From BRHc4a sp049323755 (GTDB lineage Bacteria; Bacillota; Desulfotomaculia; Desulfotomaculales; Desulfocucumaceae): a stretch of 64,000 bases of DNA. The notes beneath the pieces were generated by a model. It was not told where the DNA came from and did not search any database. It was given only the letters and a program-made list of their open reading frames with translations. Made by a program: the position numbers and the translations under genes. This document shows positions 1-7,133 of the stretch, piece after piece. The first letter of the stretch is position 1. Each line of letters opens with the position of its first letter. The stretch lies in contig JBMOPE010000004.1 in NCBI GenBank assembly GCA_049323755.1, positions 1-64,000 of the forward strand, written 5' to 3'.

Positions 1-51
1 CAGTTTTTTCCGTTGCGCCCTTCTTTCTGGACTGATCTTCCTTTTGGCCAT
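1..51 (-). CDS. 5' end of a leftward gene (partial, unknown)
   Basis: Only the first 17 codons lie in the window, reading MAKRKISPERRAQRKKL. The ATG is at 51-49 and a GGAGGT ribosome binding site lies 7-8 nt upstream. The start of this peptide is very basic. The strong ribosome binding site makes it a credible gene start, but the family cannot be recognised from so little. The binding site itself lies inside the inverted repeat at 56-103. Confidence 0.5.
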   Translation of the reverse strand, partial: MAKRKISPERRAQRKKL

Positions 52-55
52 AAAT

Positions 56-103
56 AAACCTCCAAACTGATGCTCTTATCTTACATCATTTGTTTGGAGG
101 TTT
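56..103. repeat. 12-bp perfect inverted repeat over a translation start region
   Basis: The arm AAACCTCCAAAC (56-67) is repeated as its exact reverse complement at 92-103, with a 24-nt loop. The inner arm contains the GGAGG ribosome binding site of the leftward gene starting at 51. A folded leader could therefore hide that site. There is no T-run, so this is not an ordinary terminator. Confidence 0.55.
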
Positions 104-142
104 ACACAAAATTTGAAACGGTCTCAAAACGTGCGTAAATTA

Positions 143-166
143 AGCCGGCCTGTGATCAGGCCGGCT
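143..166 (-). terminator. Hairpin downstream of the small leftward ORF
   Basis: AGCCGGCCTG (143-152), a 4-nt loop and CAGGCCGGCT (157-166) form a perfect 10-bp stem. It lies 18 nt past the stop codon of the 40-aa leftward ORF at 185-307. In that direction it is followed by a T-rich but interrupted tract (TTAATTTA). It is probably a weak rho-independent terminator. Confidence 0.55.
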
Positions 167-184
167 CTGTTTTGGGAAGAAATA

Positions 185-307
185 TCACCTGTTTGACGGC
201 CCCCTCTCGGGATCAAGCAGGTCTCTCATTCCTCTAATCCTATCGAGGTCTTCCTTTCTGTTGCCTTTAAGTTCCTTTTCTTTTGTGTTATTTTTATTCT
301 TTTTCAC
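185..307 (-). CDS. Small charged protein, 40 aa, unknown
   Basis: A GTG start at 307 is preceded by an AGGAGG ribosome binding site with good spacing. The frame ends at TGA (185-187), giving 40 residues. The product is strongly hydrophilic, with a Lys/Asn-rich first half (MKKNKNNTKEKELKGN) and an acidic/basic second half containing LLDPERGP. It has no membrane segment or cysteine. A hairpin follows the stop. The ribosome binding site and terminator support a real small gene, but I do not recognise the family. It sits in line with two other leftward genes and may be co-transcribed with the ORF at 347-472. Confidence 0.5.
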   Translation of the reverse strand: MKKNKNNTKEKELKGNRKEDLDRIRGMRDLLDPERGPSNR

Positions 308-346
308 ATTAATCTCCTCCTGTTGTCATTATTTTAGGGATTTCTT

Positions 347-472
347 TCAGATTATAATCCTCAGATAGTCCTGGGCTGCTTCTTCATTTGCTTCTTTATT
401 AAGCAGGTCCATATCATTTTCCACTATGGCCACATCTCTTGACACCAGAAAGAATTCGTTTTCCCGCGGCAT
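347..472 (-). CDS. Small acidic protein, 41 aa, unknown
   Basis: An ATG at 472 lies about 9 nt after a perfect AGGAGG. A second in-frame ATG six bases further upstream is too close to the ribosome binding site. The 41-residue product starts MPRENEFFLVSRDVAIVEND and ends in an acidic, Ala-rich helix-like stretch. It has no signal peptide or membrane segment. It lies 39 nt upstream of the 40-aa ORF on the same strand, so the two could form a small operon. Function unknown. The strong ribosome binding site is the main evidence. Confidence 0.5.
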   Translation of the reverse strand: MPRENEFFLVSRDVAIVENDMDLLNKEANEEAAQDYLRIII

Positions 473-533
473 TGGCATTCACCTCCTGAAAATATGGTCT
501 CCTCGGGAGGTTTTATTTATAACCGGTTTTAAA

Positions 534-1280
534 TTAATTCTCTTCGCCATAGTCTATTATTTCTATTGTAGCCGATGGAATGAAAGGATTTGTTCTTATA
601 GCCAGAGAGTAAAGGTATGGGTAATTTTCTTTTAAATGTTTTATATATTTAATCCATTCAATAACAAGGGGCTTAAAAGCCCTTGACATATCGTCGGATA
701 TATGGCCGCGGTCGGCGGGGTGAAGATTTTTTACATCCGGCCTGTATTCGAGCTCCTCGGTAAGGTGGAATACGCTTCTAAGCAGCTCGGTAAAGGATTC
801 GTTCTCCAAAAGATTTGGATTTTCCATAAGGTTCAGGAGGAATTGTCTTTTTTTCATCAGGAAGGACCGCAATAATTCCAAATCCCCTTGAGCTGTGTCA
901 AACCTAAAACCGTATCTTTCTGCATTTTTTAGTACAACATCAATATCACCCCTGTTTTCGTTTACTATTTGCGATGATTTTCCATAGGGAATCTCAAAGA
1001 TGGTTAGATACTTTATCATAAGGGTTCCAACCTCACTGAAAAAAGCCCCTATAACGACATTTAGATTGTTTTGCATCAGCTGTTTTTCCCTTATACTGAT
1101 TAACCTGTGCAGCACCAGGGAAACCAGGAGCACTTCAATAGGGAGAAAAGCAATGTCACCTATGAAATATATAAATATGTGGTGAGGGTCCTTGAAAAGA
1201 GCAAAATGAAAAAGATATATCAGGGCGGATAGAGATACAAGGGAAACACCAAGTATAAGGTACCAGTTCAGCCTTTTCAT
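534..1280 (-). CDS. Membrane-anchored protein of unknown function, 248 aa
   Basis: The start is taken at the ATG at 1280 (MKRLNWYLIL), preceded by GAAAGGTGATAAC. An in-frame TTG at 1298 has no ribosome binding site. The first 75 residues hold two hydrophobic segments (about 5-25 and 37-60) separated by a short loop with KDPHH. The remaining 170 residues are soluble, helical and charged, with no cysteine motif or recognisable catalytic signature. The topology suggests a cytoplasmic or peripheral C-terminal domain tethered by a hairpin of two helices. It faces away from the pur operon. Function unknown. Confidence 0.75.
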   Translation of the reverse strand: MKRLNWYLILGVSLVSLSALIYLFHFALFKDPHHIFIYFIGDIAFLPIEVLLVSLVLHRLISIREKQLMQNNLNVVIGAFFSEVGTLMIKYLTIFEIPYGKSSQIVNENRGDIDVVLKNAERYGFRFDTAQGDLELLRSFLMKKRQFLLNLMENPNLLENESFTELLRSVFHLTEELEYRPDVKNLHPADRGHISDDMSRAFKPLVIEWIKYIKHLKENYPYLYSLAIRTNPFIPSATIEIIDYGEEN

Positions 1281-1434
1281 GTTATCACCTTTCTTCAAAA
1301 TATTTGTTTGTAATGGTAAAAACAGCTAATAATTACTATTTATTATATTTAAAACATAATTGTTACATTGGGGAATAAAATTATAAAGGTTTTCCCGGCA
1401 GGTCTGCTCAATTCGGCTGGGGGGAGGTGACAGG

Positions 1435-1719
1435 TTGAGCGATTTCCTCTCTTTTAGAAAGATGATTACACCGGTTTTCATTCAGATAATTTTTTGGATT
1501 AGTGTAATGATATGTGTGATAAGCGGTCTTGTTATGATTGTTACAGGTGCAGGGGCCAGATATGGCGGAGGCGGGCAGGTATTATCAGGACTTATTACTA
1601 TATTTATCGGACCCCTTTTTGTAAGGGTATATTGCGAAATACTTATTTTGTTTTTTAGAATGAATGAAACACTTACTGATATTAAAAATGAAATTATGAA
1701 AAGGCATCCTTCAGCATAA
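1435..1719 (+). CDS. DUF4282-type small membrane protein, 94 aa
   Basis: The TTG start at 1435 follows GGGGAGGTGACAGG. The protein has two hydrophobic segments (about 14-37 and 50-71) joined by a Gly-rich loop (GARYGGGGQ). The C-terminal tail is charged and predicted cytoplasmic. The pattern of an N-terminal SFRKMITP, two helices and an ELLILFFRMNE-like end matches the DUF4282 family of short bacterial membrane proteins, whose role is unknown. It is apparently monocistronic, and the purine operon promoter begins about 50 nt downstream. Confidence 0.75.
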   Translation: MSDFLSFRKMITPVFIQIIFWISVMICVISGLVMIVTGAGARYGGGGQVLSGLITIFIGPLFVRVYCEILILFFRMNETLTDIKNEIMKRHPSA

Positions 1720-1771
1720 AAGTCTTATCTAACTATAGCTTTATTCTTAATGAATTATTACTCAATAAATA

Positions 1772-1800
1772 TTGACACCCACCGGGTCTATTGTTATGAT
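1772..1800 (+). promoter_or_regulatory. Sigma-A promoter of the purine operon
   Basis: TTGACA (1772-1777), a 17-nt spacer and TATGAT (1795-1800) are near consensus. Transcription would begin around 1806-1810, just before the riboswitch aptamer, so the whole structured leader is transcribed. Confidence 0.85.
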
Positions 1801-1817
1801 ACAATTGTTATGAGAAA

Positions 1818-1972
1818 GTGTGCCTCAGGGTTCCGCGCCCGCCGCCGGCGGGTGGCATTGGACCGAGCGGCACAGGCTCCTTGTTAAGGCGGGCCGGTAT
1901 TGTAAAGCATTGAAAATCCAGGCCAATCTTAACCAAGGTGTTACACCGGCAGGGGTAAAAGCCCAGGCGGCA
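1818..1972 (+). ncRNA. ykkC-class riboswitch aptamer, probably PRPP type (subtype 2b)
   Basis: The leader contains the ykkC core words in order: CAGGGTTCCG (1826-1835), GGACCGAG (1860-1867), and ACACCGGCAGGGGTAAAAGC (1943-1962), followed by CCAGG. The outer stem can form between TGCC (1821-1824) and GGCA (1969-1972). ykkC class I senses guanidine, while subtype 2 variants sense ppGpp, PRPP or nucleotides. Placement directly before purE, with a terminator, fits the PRPP subtype known to control de novo purine genes in Clostridia. The class call comes from conserved sequence. The PRPP assignment is inferred from context. No adjacent guanine aptamer was seen. Confidence 0.8.
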
Positions 1973-2013
1973 GGTTTCTCTTTAGGGGAGAAACTGTAAG
2001 TCTGGGCTTTTTT
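1957..2013 (+). terminator. Riboswitch-controlled intrinsic terminator
   Basis: AAAAGCCCAG (1957-1966) pairs with CTGGGCTTTT (2002-2011), and GTTTCTC (1974-1980) pairs with GAGAAAC (1988-1994) inside it. A T-run follows. The 5' strand of this stem is the conserved GTAAAAGCCCAGG part of the aptamer, so aptamer folding and terminator are mutually exclusive. Ligand binding would therefore switch purE and the downstream operon on. Confidence 0.85.
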
Positions 2014-2091
2014 AATTTTACCGGAGTATTAATTAGCGAAAAAGGTTAATAATACCCGGATAATGAAACAAGAATTACGGAGGGAAGCATT

Positions 2092-2607
2092 TTGGACAAG
2101 GCGTTAGTTGGGATAGTTATGGGTAGTGACTCTGACCTTCCGGTTATGAAGGAAGCTGCAAAGGTTCTGGAAGAGCTTGATATTCCATGCGAGGTGGTTA
2201 TATCATCTGCTCACCGGGCTCCGGAAAAAACTGCCGAATACTCAAAAAGCGCAGCTGGAAGGGGGCTCGAGGTTATTATTGCAGGGGCGGGAGGGGCGGC
2301 CCACCTCCCTGGGGTAATTGCTTCACTGACACCGCTGCCGGTTATTGGTGTTCCTATTAAATCTGGAGCTCTTAACGGTATTGACGCACTGTATGCCATA
2401 GTTCAGATGCCTTCCGGAATACCGGTTGCTACCGTGGCCATAAACGGGGCTAAAAACGCAGGGATTTTGGCAGCACAGATCGTTGGGGTAAAAGATCCGG
2501 CAGTCAGGAAAAGAATTGTAGAATACAAGGAAAGACTTGCCGCCCAGGTAGAGAAGAAGGATTCCCGCCTGAAGTCAGTGGGAATAGAAAAGTATTTAAG
2601 CTCATAA
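2092..2607 (+). CDS. purE: N5-carboxyaminoimidazole ribonucleotide mutase
   Basis: PurE moves the carboxyl group of N5-CAIR to C4, giving CAIR in de novo purine synthesis. The 171-aa length is typical for class I PurE. Visible motifs are GIVMGSDSDLP (residues 8-18), SSAHRAPEKT (about 39-48, with the catalytic His) and the Gly/Ala loop AGAGGAAHLPGV. The TTG start at 2092 is preceded by GGAGGG. It is the first gene after the riboswitch. No purK lies next to it, so N5-CAIR must come from a PurK encoded elsewhere or from another route. The fold-back repeat at 2620-2868 separates it from purB. Confidence 0.95.
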   Translation: MDKALVGIVMGSDSDLPVMKEAAKVLEELDIPCEVVISSAHRAPEKTAEYSKSAAGRGLEVIIAGAGGAAHLPGVIASLTPLPVIGVPIKSGALNGIDALYAIVQMPSGIPVATVAINGAKNAGILAAQIVGVKDPAVRKRIVEYKERLAAQVEKKDSRLKSVGIEKYLSS

Positions 2608-2619
2608 GCATTCTAATTC

Positions 2620-2868
2620 GGCCGGAGGGGCCGAGGATACATTTCCGTCCGGTCGGAGGAGCCAGAGAAGCATTTCCGACTGGTCGGAGGGGCCGAAGAT
2701 GCATTCCCGGCTGGTCGGAGACAGAATATACTAGCCGTTTGATTTTCCTGTCTCCGACGAGTCGGAAATACCCCACAGCCCCTCCGACGAATCGGGAATA
2801 CCCATTAGCCCCTCCGACCAGCAAATAGTACCTTTGAGCTTCTCCGACCATTCGGGAATACTTTTGAG
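2620..2868 (+). repeat. Composite fold-back element, copy 1 (A-core-B')
   Basis: The left arm has 31-nt units starting at 2620, 2651 and 2682, with the core half beginning at 2713. Each begins GGTCGGAGG (or a near match) and contains GCATTTCCG-like words (A type). The right arm has inverted 30-nt units with CTCCGAC at 2752, 2782, 2812 and 2842 and words such as AATACCCATTAGC (B type, reversed). The core is GTCGGAGACAG (2714-2724), a 23-nt spacer and CTGTCTCCGAC (2748-2758). It lies between purE and purB and ends only a few bases before the purB ribosome binding site. Any pur transcript must cross it. Same family as 25959-26200, 35151-35446 and 56860-57110. Confidence 0.9.
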
Positions 2869-2886
2869 TAGTAAGGAGGCCTTGAG

Positions 2887-4179
2887 ATGATAGAACGCTA
2901 TACTTTACCAGAAATGAAAAATATATGGTCACAGGAAAATAAATACCGTAAGTGGCTTGATGTAGAGATATACGCCTGTGAGGCAATGGCTGAACTGGGC
3001 ATGGTCCCGCCGGAGGCTTTGAAAACCATAAAGGAAAAGGCAAATTTTACCGTTGAGCGGGTTGATGAGATAGAGGCCGTAACAAACCATGATGTCATTG
3101 CCTTTTTGACCTGTGTCGCGGAGTATGTCGGAGATGACTCCAAATATATACACATGGGGCTCACATCGTCGGATGTTCTTGACACAGCACTGGCCGGCCA
3201 GATGAAAGAAGCAGGAGAGCTGATACTGGAAAAGCTGAAGGAATTAAGGACTGCTCTCCTGGAGAGGGCTGCAGAGCACAGAAACACTATCATGATGGGG
3301 AGGACCCACGGGGTCCATGCCGAGCCGATTACCTTCGGGCTTAAGCTTCTACTCTGGACATCTGAAACTGAACGTAATATAGAAAGAATGGAAAGGGCAC
3401 TGGAAGCTGTAAGCGTTGGTAAAATATCCGGTGCAGTGGGGACCTATGCTAACATCAACCCGCACATTGAGGCCCATGTCTGCAAAAGAATGGGTCTGCA
3501 GTCCGCAAAGATATCCACTCAGATTGTCCAGCGCGACCGTCATGCAGAGCTGCTCACAACTATAGCCATAATAGGCAGCACCCTGGAAAAGTTCACCACT
3601 GAAATAAGAAGCCTCCAGAGAACAGAAATACTGGAGGTTGAGGAGTACTTCGCCAAAGGACAGAAGGGTTCCTCAGCCATGCCGCACAAGAGAAATCCCA
3701 TAACCGCTGAAAGAATATCGGGAATGGCGCGGCTTTTAAGGGGCAACGCGCTGGCTGCAATGGAGAATATAACCCTGTGGAATGAAAGGGACATATCCCA
3801 CTCATCGGTGGAAAGGGTTATTATACCGGACAGCACCACCACACTGCATTACATGCTGCACAAGTTTATTGCCATGGTGAAAAATCTTCTTATTTATCCT
3901 GAAAACATGGAAAAGAACCTCAACCTCACCGGTGGCCTTCTATTTTCGCAAAGAGTGCTGCTGGCCCTGGTAAATAAGGGTCTCACCAGGGAGAGGTCAT
4001 ACGAGCTGGTTCAGAGAAATGCTATGGAGTCCTGGCGAACCAGGCAGAGCTTTAAAGATTTGCTTAAAGCCGACCCGGATGTCACAGCCCAACTGGGTAA
4101 CGATGAAATTGAAGGTCTCTTTGACTACAGCTACCACCTGGGAAGGGTGGATGAAATATATAAAAGGTTTGGCCTGTAA
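2887..4179 (+). CDS. purB: Adenylosuccinate lyase
   Basis: PurB cleaves fumarate from SAICAR and from adenylosuccinate, so it acts twice in purine synthesis. The 430-aa length matches the bacterial enzyme. Motifs seen are MGLTSSDVLDTA (about 90-101), MGRTHGVHAEPITFG (about 137-151, with the acid/base His) and the fumarase/aspartase superfamily signature GSSAMPHKRNP (about 262-272). The ATG at 2887 follows AAGGAGG. Upstream is the fold-back element, and the divergent purC follows 117 nt downstream. Confidence 0.96.
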   Translation: MIERYTLPEMKNIWSQENKYRKWLDVEIYACEAMAELGMVPPEALKTIKEKANFTVERVDEIEAVTNHDVIAFLTCVAEYVGDDSKYIHMGLTSSDVLDTALAGQMKEAGELILEKLKELRTALLERAAEHRNTIMMGRTHGVHAEPITFGLKLLLWTSETERNIERMERALEAVSVGKISGAVGTYANINPHIEAHVCKRMGLQSAKISTQIVQRDRHAELLTTIAIIGSTLEKFTTEIRSLQRTEILEVEEYFAKGQKGSSAMPHKRNPITAERISGMARLLRGNALAAMENITLWNERDISHSSVERVIIPDSTTTLHYMLHKFIAMVKNLLIYPENMEKNLNLTGGLLFSQRVLLALVNKGLTRERSYELVQRNAMESWRTRQSFKDLLKADPDVTAQLGNDEIEGLFDYSYHLGRVDEIYKRFGL

Positions 4180-4296
4180 GCGGAATGGGGACACACCGAT
4201 AAAGGAATGGGGACGACAGGAATACCCCCGAACGGAATGGCTTTTGGGTCGGAGGAATGACCCAGATAATTTAAAAATTGATTGAGGTGAAAACCG
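4180..4296 (+). other. purB-purC spacer with GGAATGG-rich sequence
   Basis: The spacer repeats GGAATGGGGAC-like words around 4192, 4204 and 4234 and contains a single GGGTCGGAGGAATGACCC palindrome-like stretch near 4247. This could be a decayed single unit of the GTCGGAGG repeat, but it is too short to be sure. No gene is seen. Confidence 0.35.
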
Positions 4297-5604
4297 TTGA
4301 GTAACATGAAAGTAGATATTTCACTATATCAAAGTGTTGAGCCGGACTACCAGGGTTCTGTCCAGGAGCTTTTTTACTGCAGGGAGAACCCGGAATACAT
4401 GGTTTGCAGAACAACCTCCGGGGGTTCGGTATTTGATGTGGGCACTATTTTTTCTATACCCGGCAGTGATACCAGCAGGACTGCCTTAAGACACAAAATA
4501 TACTCGCTTCTGGGCTCAAAGGAAGAATGGTCCGAAATTAAAAAGTATCTGCCGGAAATGTTTAAGGGGCAGGACGAGCTTCTTAACTTCCTCGGTGAAG
4601 GATTACTGGAGCGTTACGTCGAAAATGGCGCTGACACTCATCATGGCGGAATGATAGACAGCCAAAGCGGAGAGATATATGCGGGGTCTTTCCCCCCAAC
4701 TCCCAGCCCCTACGTTTTGGTTAAGAAATATAATGTTATAAAGCCAAGACGTTTAAAGCATTTTGCGAATAATCTTTGGGATTACAGTGAGTATTACAAT
4801 GCAGACAAGTATGTGGTGCCCCTTGAAAATATAGTGCGCTTTGGTGTTGTGCCGGGATCGTCAGTATACAGAAAGTACCTCAGGCTTGATGAACAAGATC
4901 GCAGGCCATACCTGGACGAGCTTGGCCTAAAGGAGGACCTGGTCCCCTGGAAGCCTTTTTCTGCTCCAACGGTGGACTTTACCACAAAGTACGAGCCCGA
5001 GGACAGGAATTTAAGCCTTCAGGAGGCAGTATACATTAATGGCAGCGGCGGGCAGACTCTTCTGGATATAAAAAGGATGAGCATACTGGGATCGGTGCTG
5101 GTGCAAAGGTTCTTTAACAGGCTTGGACTTTTCCTTTGGGACTTGAAGTGGGAAATAGCTAAAGACGGGGACAGGCTTGTATTTGTGGATACTATAGACA
5201 CCGACTCCATAAGGGTTACTACACGGGTAAATTATAACGATAATACCTATTATGTAAGCATTAACAAGCAGTCTATGAGAGACTACTACAAAATAATGCA
5301 CTCAAAGTGGTATGAGGCAACCACTGAAGCCAAGAAGGCGGCGGCTAAATCAGGGAAGTCCTTCCATGAGCACCTTAAGGAAGGTCAGGATAAGGGCCAA
5401 TACCCGTTAACTCCAAAAGTTGAAGATAATTTCCTTTCGATACAGGAAGAAAAGTTTAATGCCCTGGTTTCTTATATATACGGGCACTCCAGCGCAGACA
5501 GCACCAACGATAAGCTTAAGTCCATCGCTATAAGGGAAATAAAGTATTACGAGTCTAACAACACGCTGGACCAGTATTACAAAATGAACGGGGCAGTAAA
5601 ATAA
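4297..5604 (+). CDS. purC: Divergent SAICAR synthetase-like protein (PurC family)
   Basis: PurC joins aspartate to CAIR using ATP. Usual bacterial PurC is about 240 aa, whereas this protein is 435 aa. The core shows the family pattern: YVLVKKYNVIKPRRLK, then VVPLENIVRFGVVPGSSVYR (matching the IE.VVRGYLAGS region of PurC), then PFSAPTVDFTTKYEPEDRNL (matching the P.FTPSTKAE...D.N segment). Extra sequence lies at both ends. The TTG at 4297 follows GAGGTG, and an ATG at 4306 is an alternative start. Its place between purB and purF and the absence of any other purC here support the role. The function is inferred from family pattern and operon position. Confidence 0.75.
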   Translation: MSNMKVDISLYQSVEPDYQGSVQELFYCRENPEYMVCRTTSGGSVFDVGTIFSIPGSDTSRTALRHKIYSLLGSKEEWSEIKKYLPEMFKGQDELLNFLGEGLLERYVENGADTHHGGMIDSQSGEIYAGSFPPTPSPYVLVKKYNVIKPRRLKHFANNLWDYSEYYNADKYVVPLENIVRFGVVPGSSVYRKYLRLDEQDRRPYLDELGLKEDLVPWKPFSAPTVDFTTKYEPEDRNLSLQEAVYINGSGGQTLLDIKRMSILGSVLVQRFFNRLGLFLWDLKWEIAKDGDRLVFVDTIDTDSIRVTTRVNYNDNTYYVSINKQSMRDYYKIMHSKWYEATTEAKKAAAKSGKSFHEHLKEGQDKGQYPLTPKVEDNFLSIQEEKFNALVSYIYGHSSADSTNDKLKSIAIREIKYYESNNTLDQYYKMNGAVK

Positions 5605-5652
5605 TAGATATAGAATGGGTTTATATTCCATTTAAATAATGGAGGGGAAAAC

Positions 5653-7104
5653 ATGAAAACCAGCGGAGGTTATTCCCCGGTTGATTTTCCAGACAAAAGA
5701 ATACAGGATGACAAGCTGAGGGAAGAGTGCGGAATTTTCGGGGTATACGGGAAGAGCCTTAATGTTTCCAGGATTACCTATTACGGCCTGTATGCCCTGC
5801 AGCACAGGGGCCAGGAAAGCGCAGGCATTGCGGTGTCCGATGGAAAAAGGGTCCTCCTCCACAAGGATATGGGACTTGTTCCCGAGGTGTTCAGCCCTGG
5901 AAGCCTTGAAAAGTTAAAGGGGCACATAGCCATTGGGCATGTTCGATATTCAACAACTGGGTCAAGTCAGCCGCTAAACGCGCAGCCGCTGGTGTTCAGG
6001 TATGCCAGGGGGACACTGGGTCTTGCCCATAATGGCAATATAACCAATATATGGGATTTAAGATCCCAGCTAACCTCCACTGGATCGGTATTTCAGTCAA
6101 CAACCGACAGTGAGGTAATAGTGAACTTAATAGCCAGGTACAGTCAGAACACCCTGGAAGAGGCCCTGGCCAAGTGCATGATTGATGTCAAGGGGGCATA
6201 TTCCCTTTTGATAATAACTGAAAACAGCCTTATAGCCGTAAGGGACCCGTACGGCTTCAGGCCTCTCTGCCTGGGAAGGCTGGGGGACGGGTATGTGGTG
6301 GCCTCGGAGTCCTGTGCGCTCGATACTGTGGGAGCGCAAAAGATGAGGGATATTGAGCCGGGAGAGATAGTCATTATAGACGACCAGGGAGTCAGGTCAA
6401 TGAGTGCTCTTTCCCAGCGCAGAAAAGCCCACTGTATTTTTGAATATATTTACTTTGCAAGGCCTGACAGTGAAATGGACGGCTTTCATGTAAGCAGAGT
6501 CAGAAGGGAAATGGGGAAGCAGCTTGCCAGGGAATTCCCCGTTGACGTTGACCTTGTCATACCTGTTCCGGACTCCGGTACAATGGCGGCCAGGGGCTAT
6601 GCCGAGGAGGCAGGCATACCCTTTGAGGAAGGTCTCATGAAAAACAGGTATATAGGCCGGACATTCATACAGCCTAACCAGGATATGAGGGATATGGGAG
6701 TCAGGTTAAAGCTGAACCCGGTAAAGTATGTGCTGGAGGGTAAAAGAGTGCTTATGGTGGATGACTCTCTTGTAAGGGGTACCACCAGCAGTAAAATTGT
6801 GAAAATGTTAAGGGACTCCGGCGTAAAAGAGGTTTATCTTTGCCTCAGCTCTCCACCAGTGATAAAGTCATGCTATTACGGTATTGACACCTCCAACGAA
6901 GATGAGCTGGTTGCCGCTAACATGTCTGTCAACGAGATAAAGTCCATGATAGGGGTGGACGGGCTGCATTACCTCAGTCTTGACGGACTTTTGAATATTT
7001 TTGGAGAATACAGGGATAATTTTTGCACTGCCTGTTTTAACGGCAAGTATCCCGTAGAGGTAACCAAAGCCAGGGAGTCGGGTAAATTCGCACTGGAGTG
7101 GTAA
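5653..7104 (+). CDS. purF: Amidophosphoribosyltransferase
   Basis: PurF makes 5-phosphoribosylamine from PRPP and glutamine, the committed purine step. Residues 1-25 look like a cleaved propeptide before Cys26 (EECGIFGVYG), the N-terminal nucleophile of the glutaminase domain. The phosphoribosyltransferase domain carries the PRPP loop VLMVDDSLVRGTTSSK (about 361-376). Cysteines in HCIFEYIYF, KSCYYG and NFCTACFNG fit the [4Fe-4S] ligands of the Bacillus-type enzyme. The ATG at 5653 follows GGAGGGG, and the length (483 aa) is normal. Its substrate PRPP is also the likely ligand of the operon riboswitch. Confidence 0.96.
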   Translation: MKTSGGYSPVDFPDKRIQDDKLREECGIFGVYGKSLNVSRITYYGLYALQHRGQESAGIAVSDGKRVLLHKDMGLVPEVFSPGSLEKLKGHIAIGHVRYSTTGSSQPLNAQPLVFRYARGTLGLAHNGNITNIWDLRSQLTSTGSVFQSTTDSEVIVNLIARYSQNTLEEALAKCMIDVKGAYSLLIITENSLIAVRDPYGFRPLCLGRLGDGYVVASESCALDTVGAQKMRDIEPGEIVIIDDQGVRSMSALSQRRKAHCIFEYIYFARPDSEMDGFHVSRVRREMGKQLAREFPVDVDLVIPVPDSGTMAARGYAEEAGIPFEEGLMKNRYIGRTFIQPNQDMRDMGVRLKLNPVKYVLEGKRVLMVDDSLVRGTTSSKIVKMLRDSGVKEVYLCLSSPPVIKSCYYGIDTSNEDELVAANMSVNEIKSMIGVDGLHYLSLDGLLNIFGEYRDNFCTACFNGKYPVEVTKARESGKFALEW

Positions 7105-7133
7105 ATAATTTCCGCAAAAGAGGATGTCGTAAG

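Noticed and set aside
2620..2868. CRISPR array
   Set aside because: The 30-31-nt periodicity suggested CRISPR, but there are no unique spacers between repeats, units vary within themselves, and the array turns into its own inverse at the centre. No cas genes are near.
2504..3043. Antisense 179-aa reading frame through the composite repeat (and similar frames at 25694-26011 and 35284-35571)
   Set aside because: The frames are by-products of the repeat units. The A arm has a 31-nt step, which changes frame at every unit, and there is no ribosome binding site.
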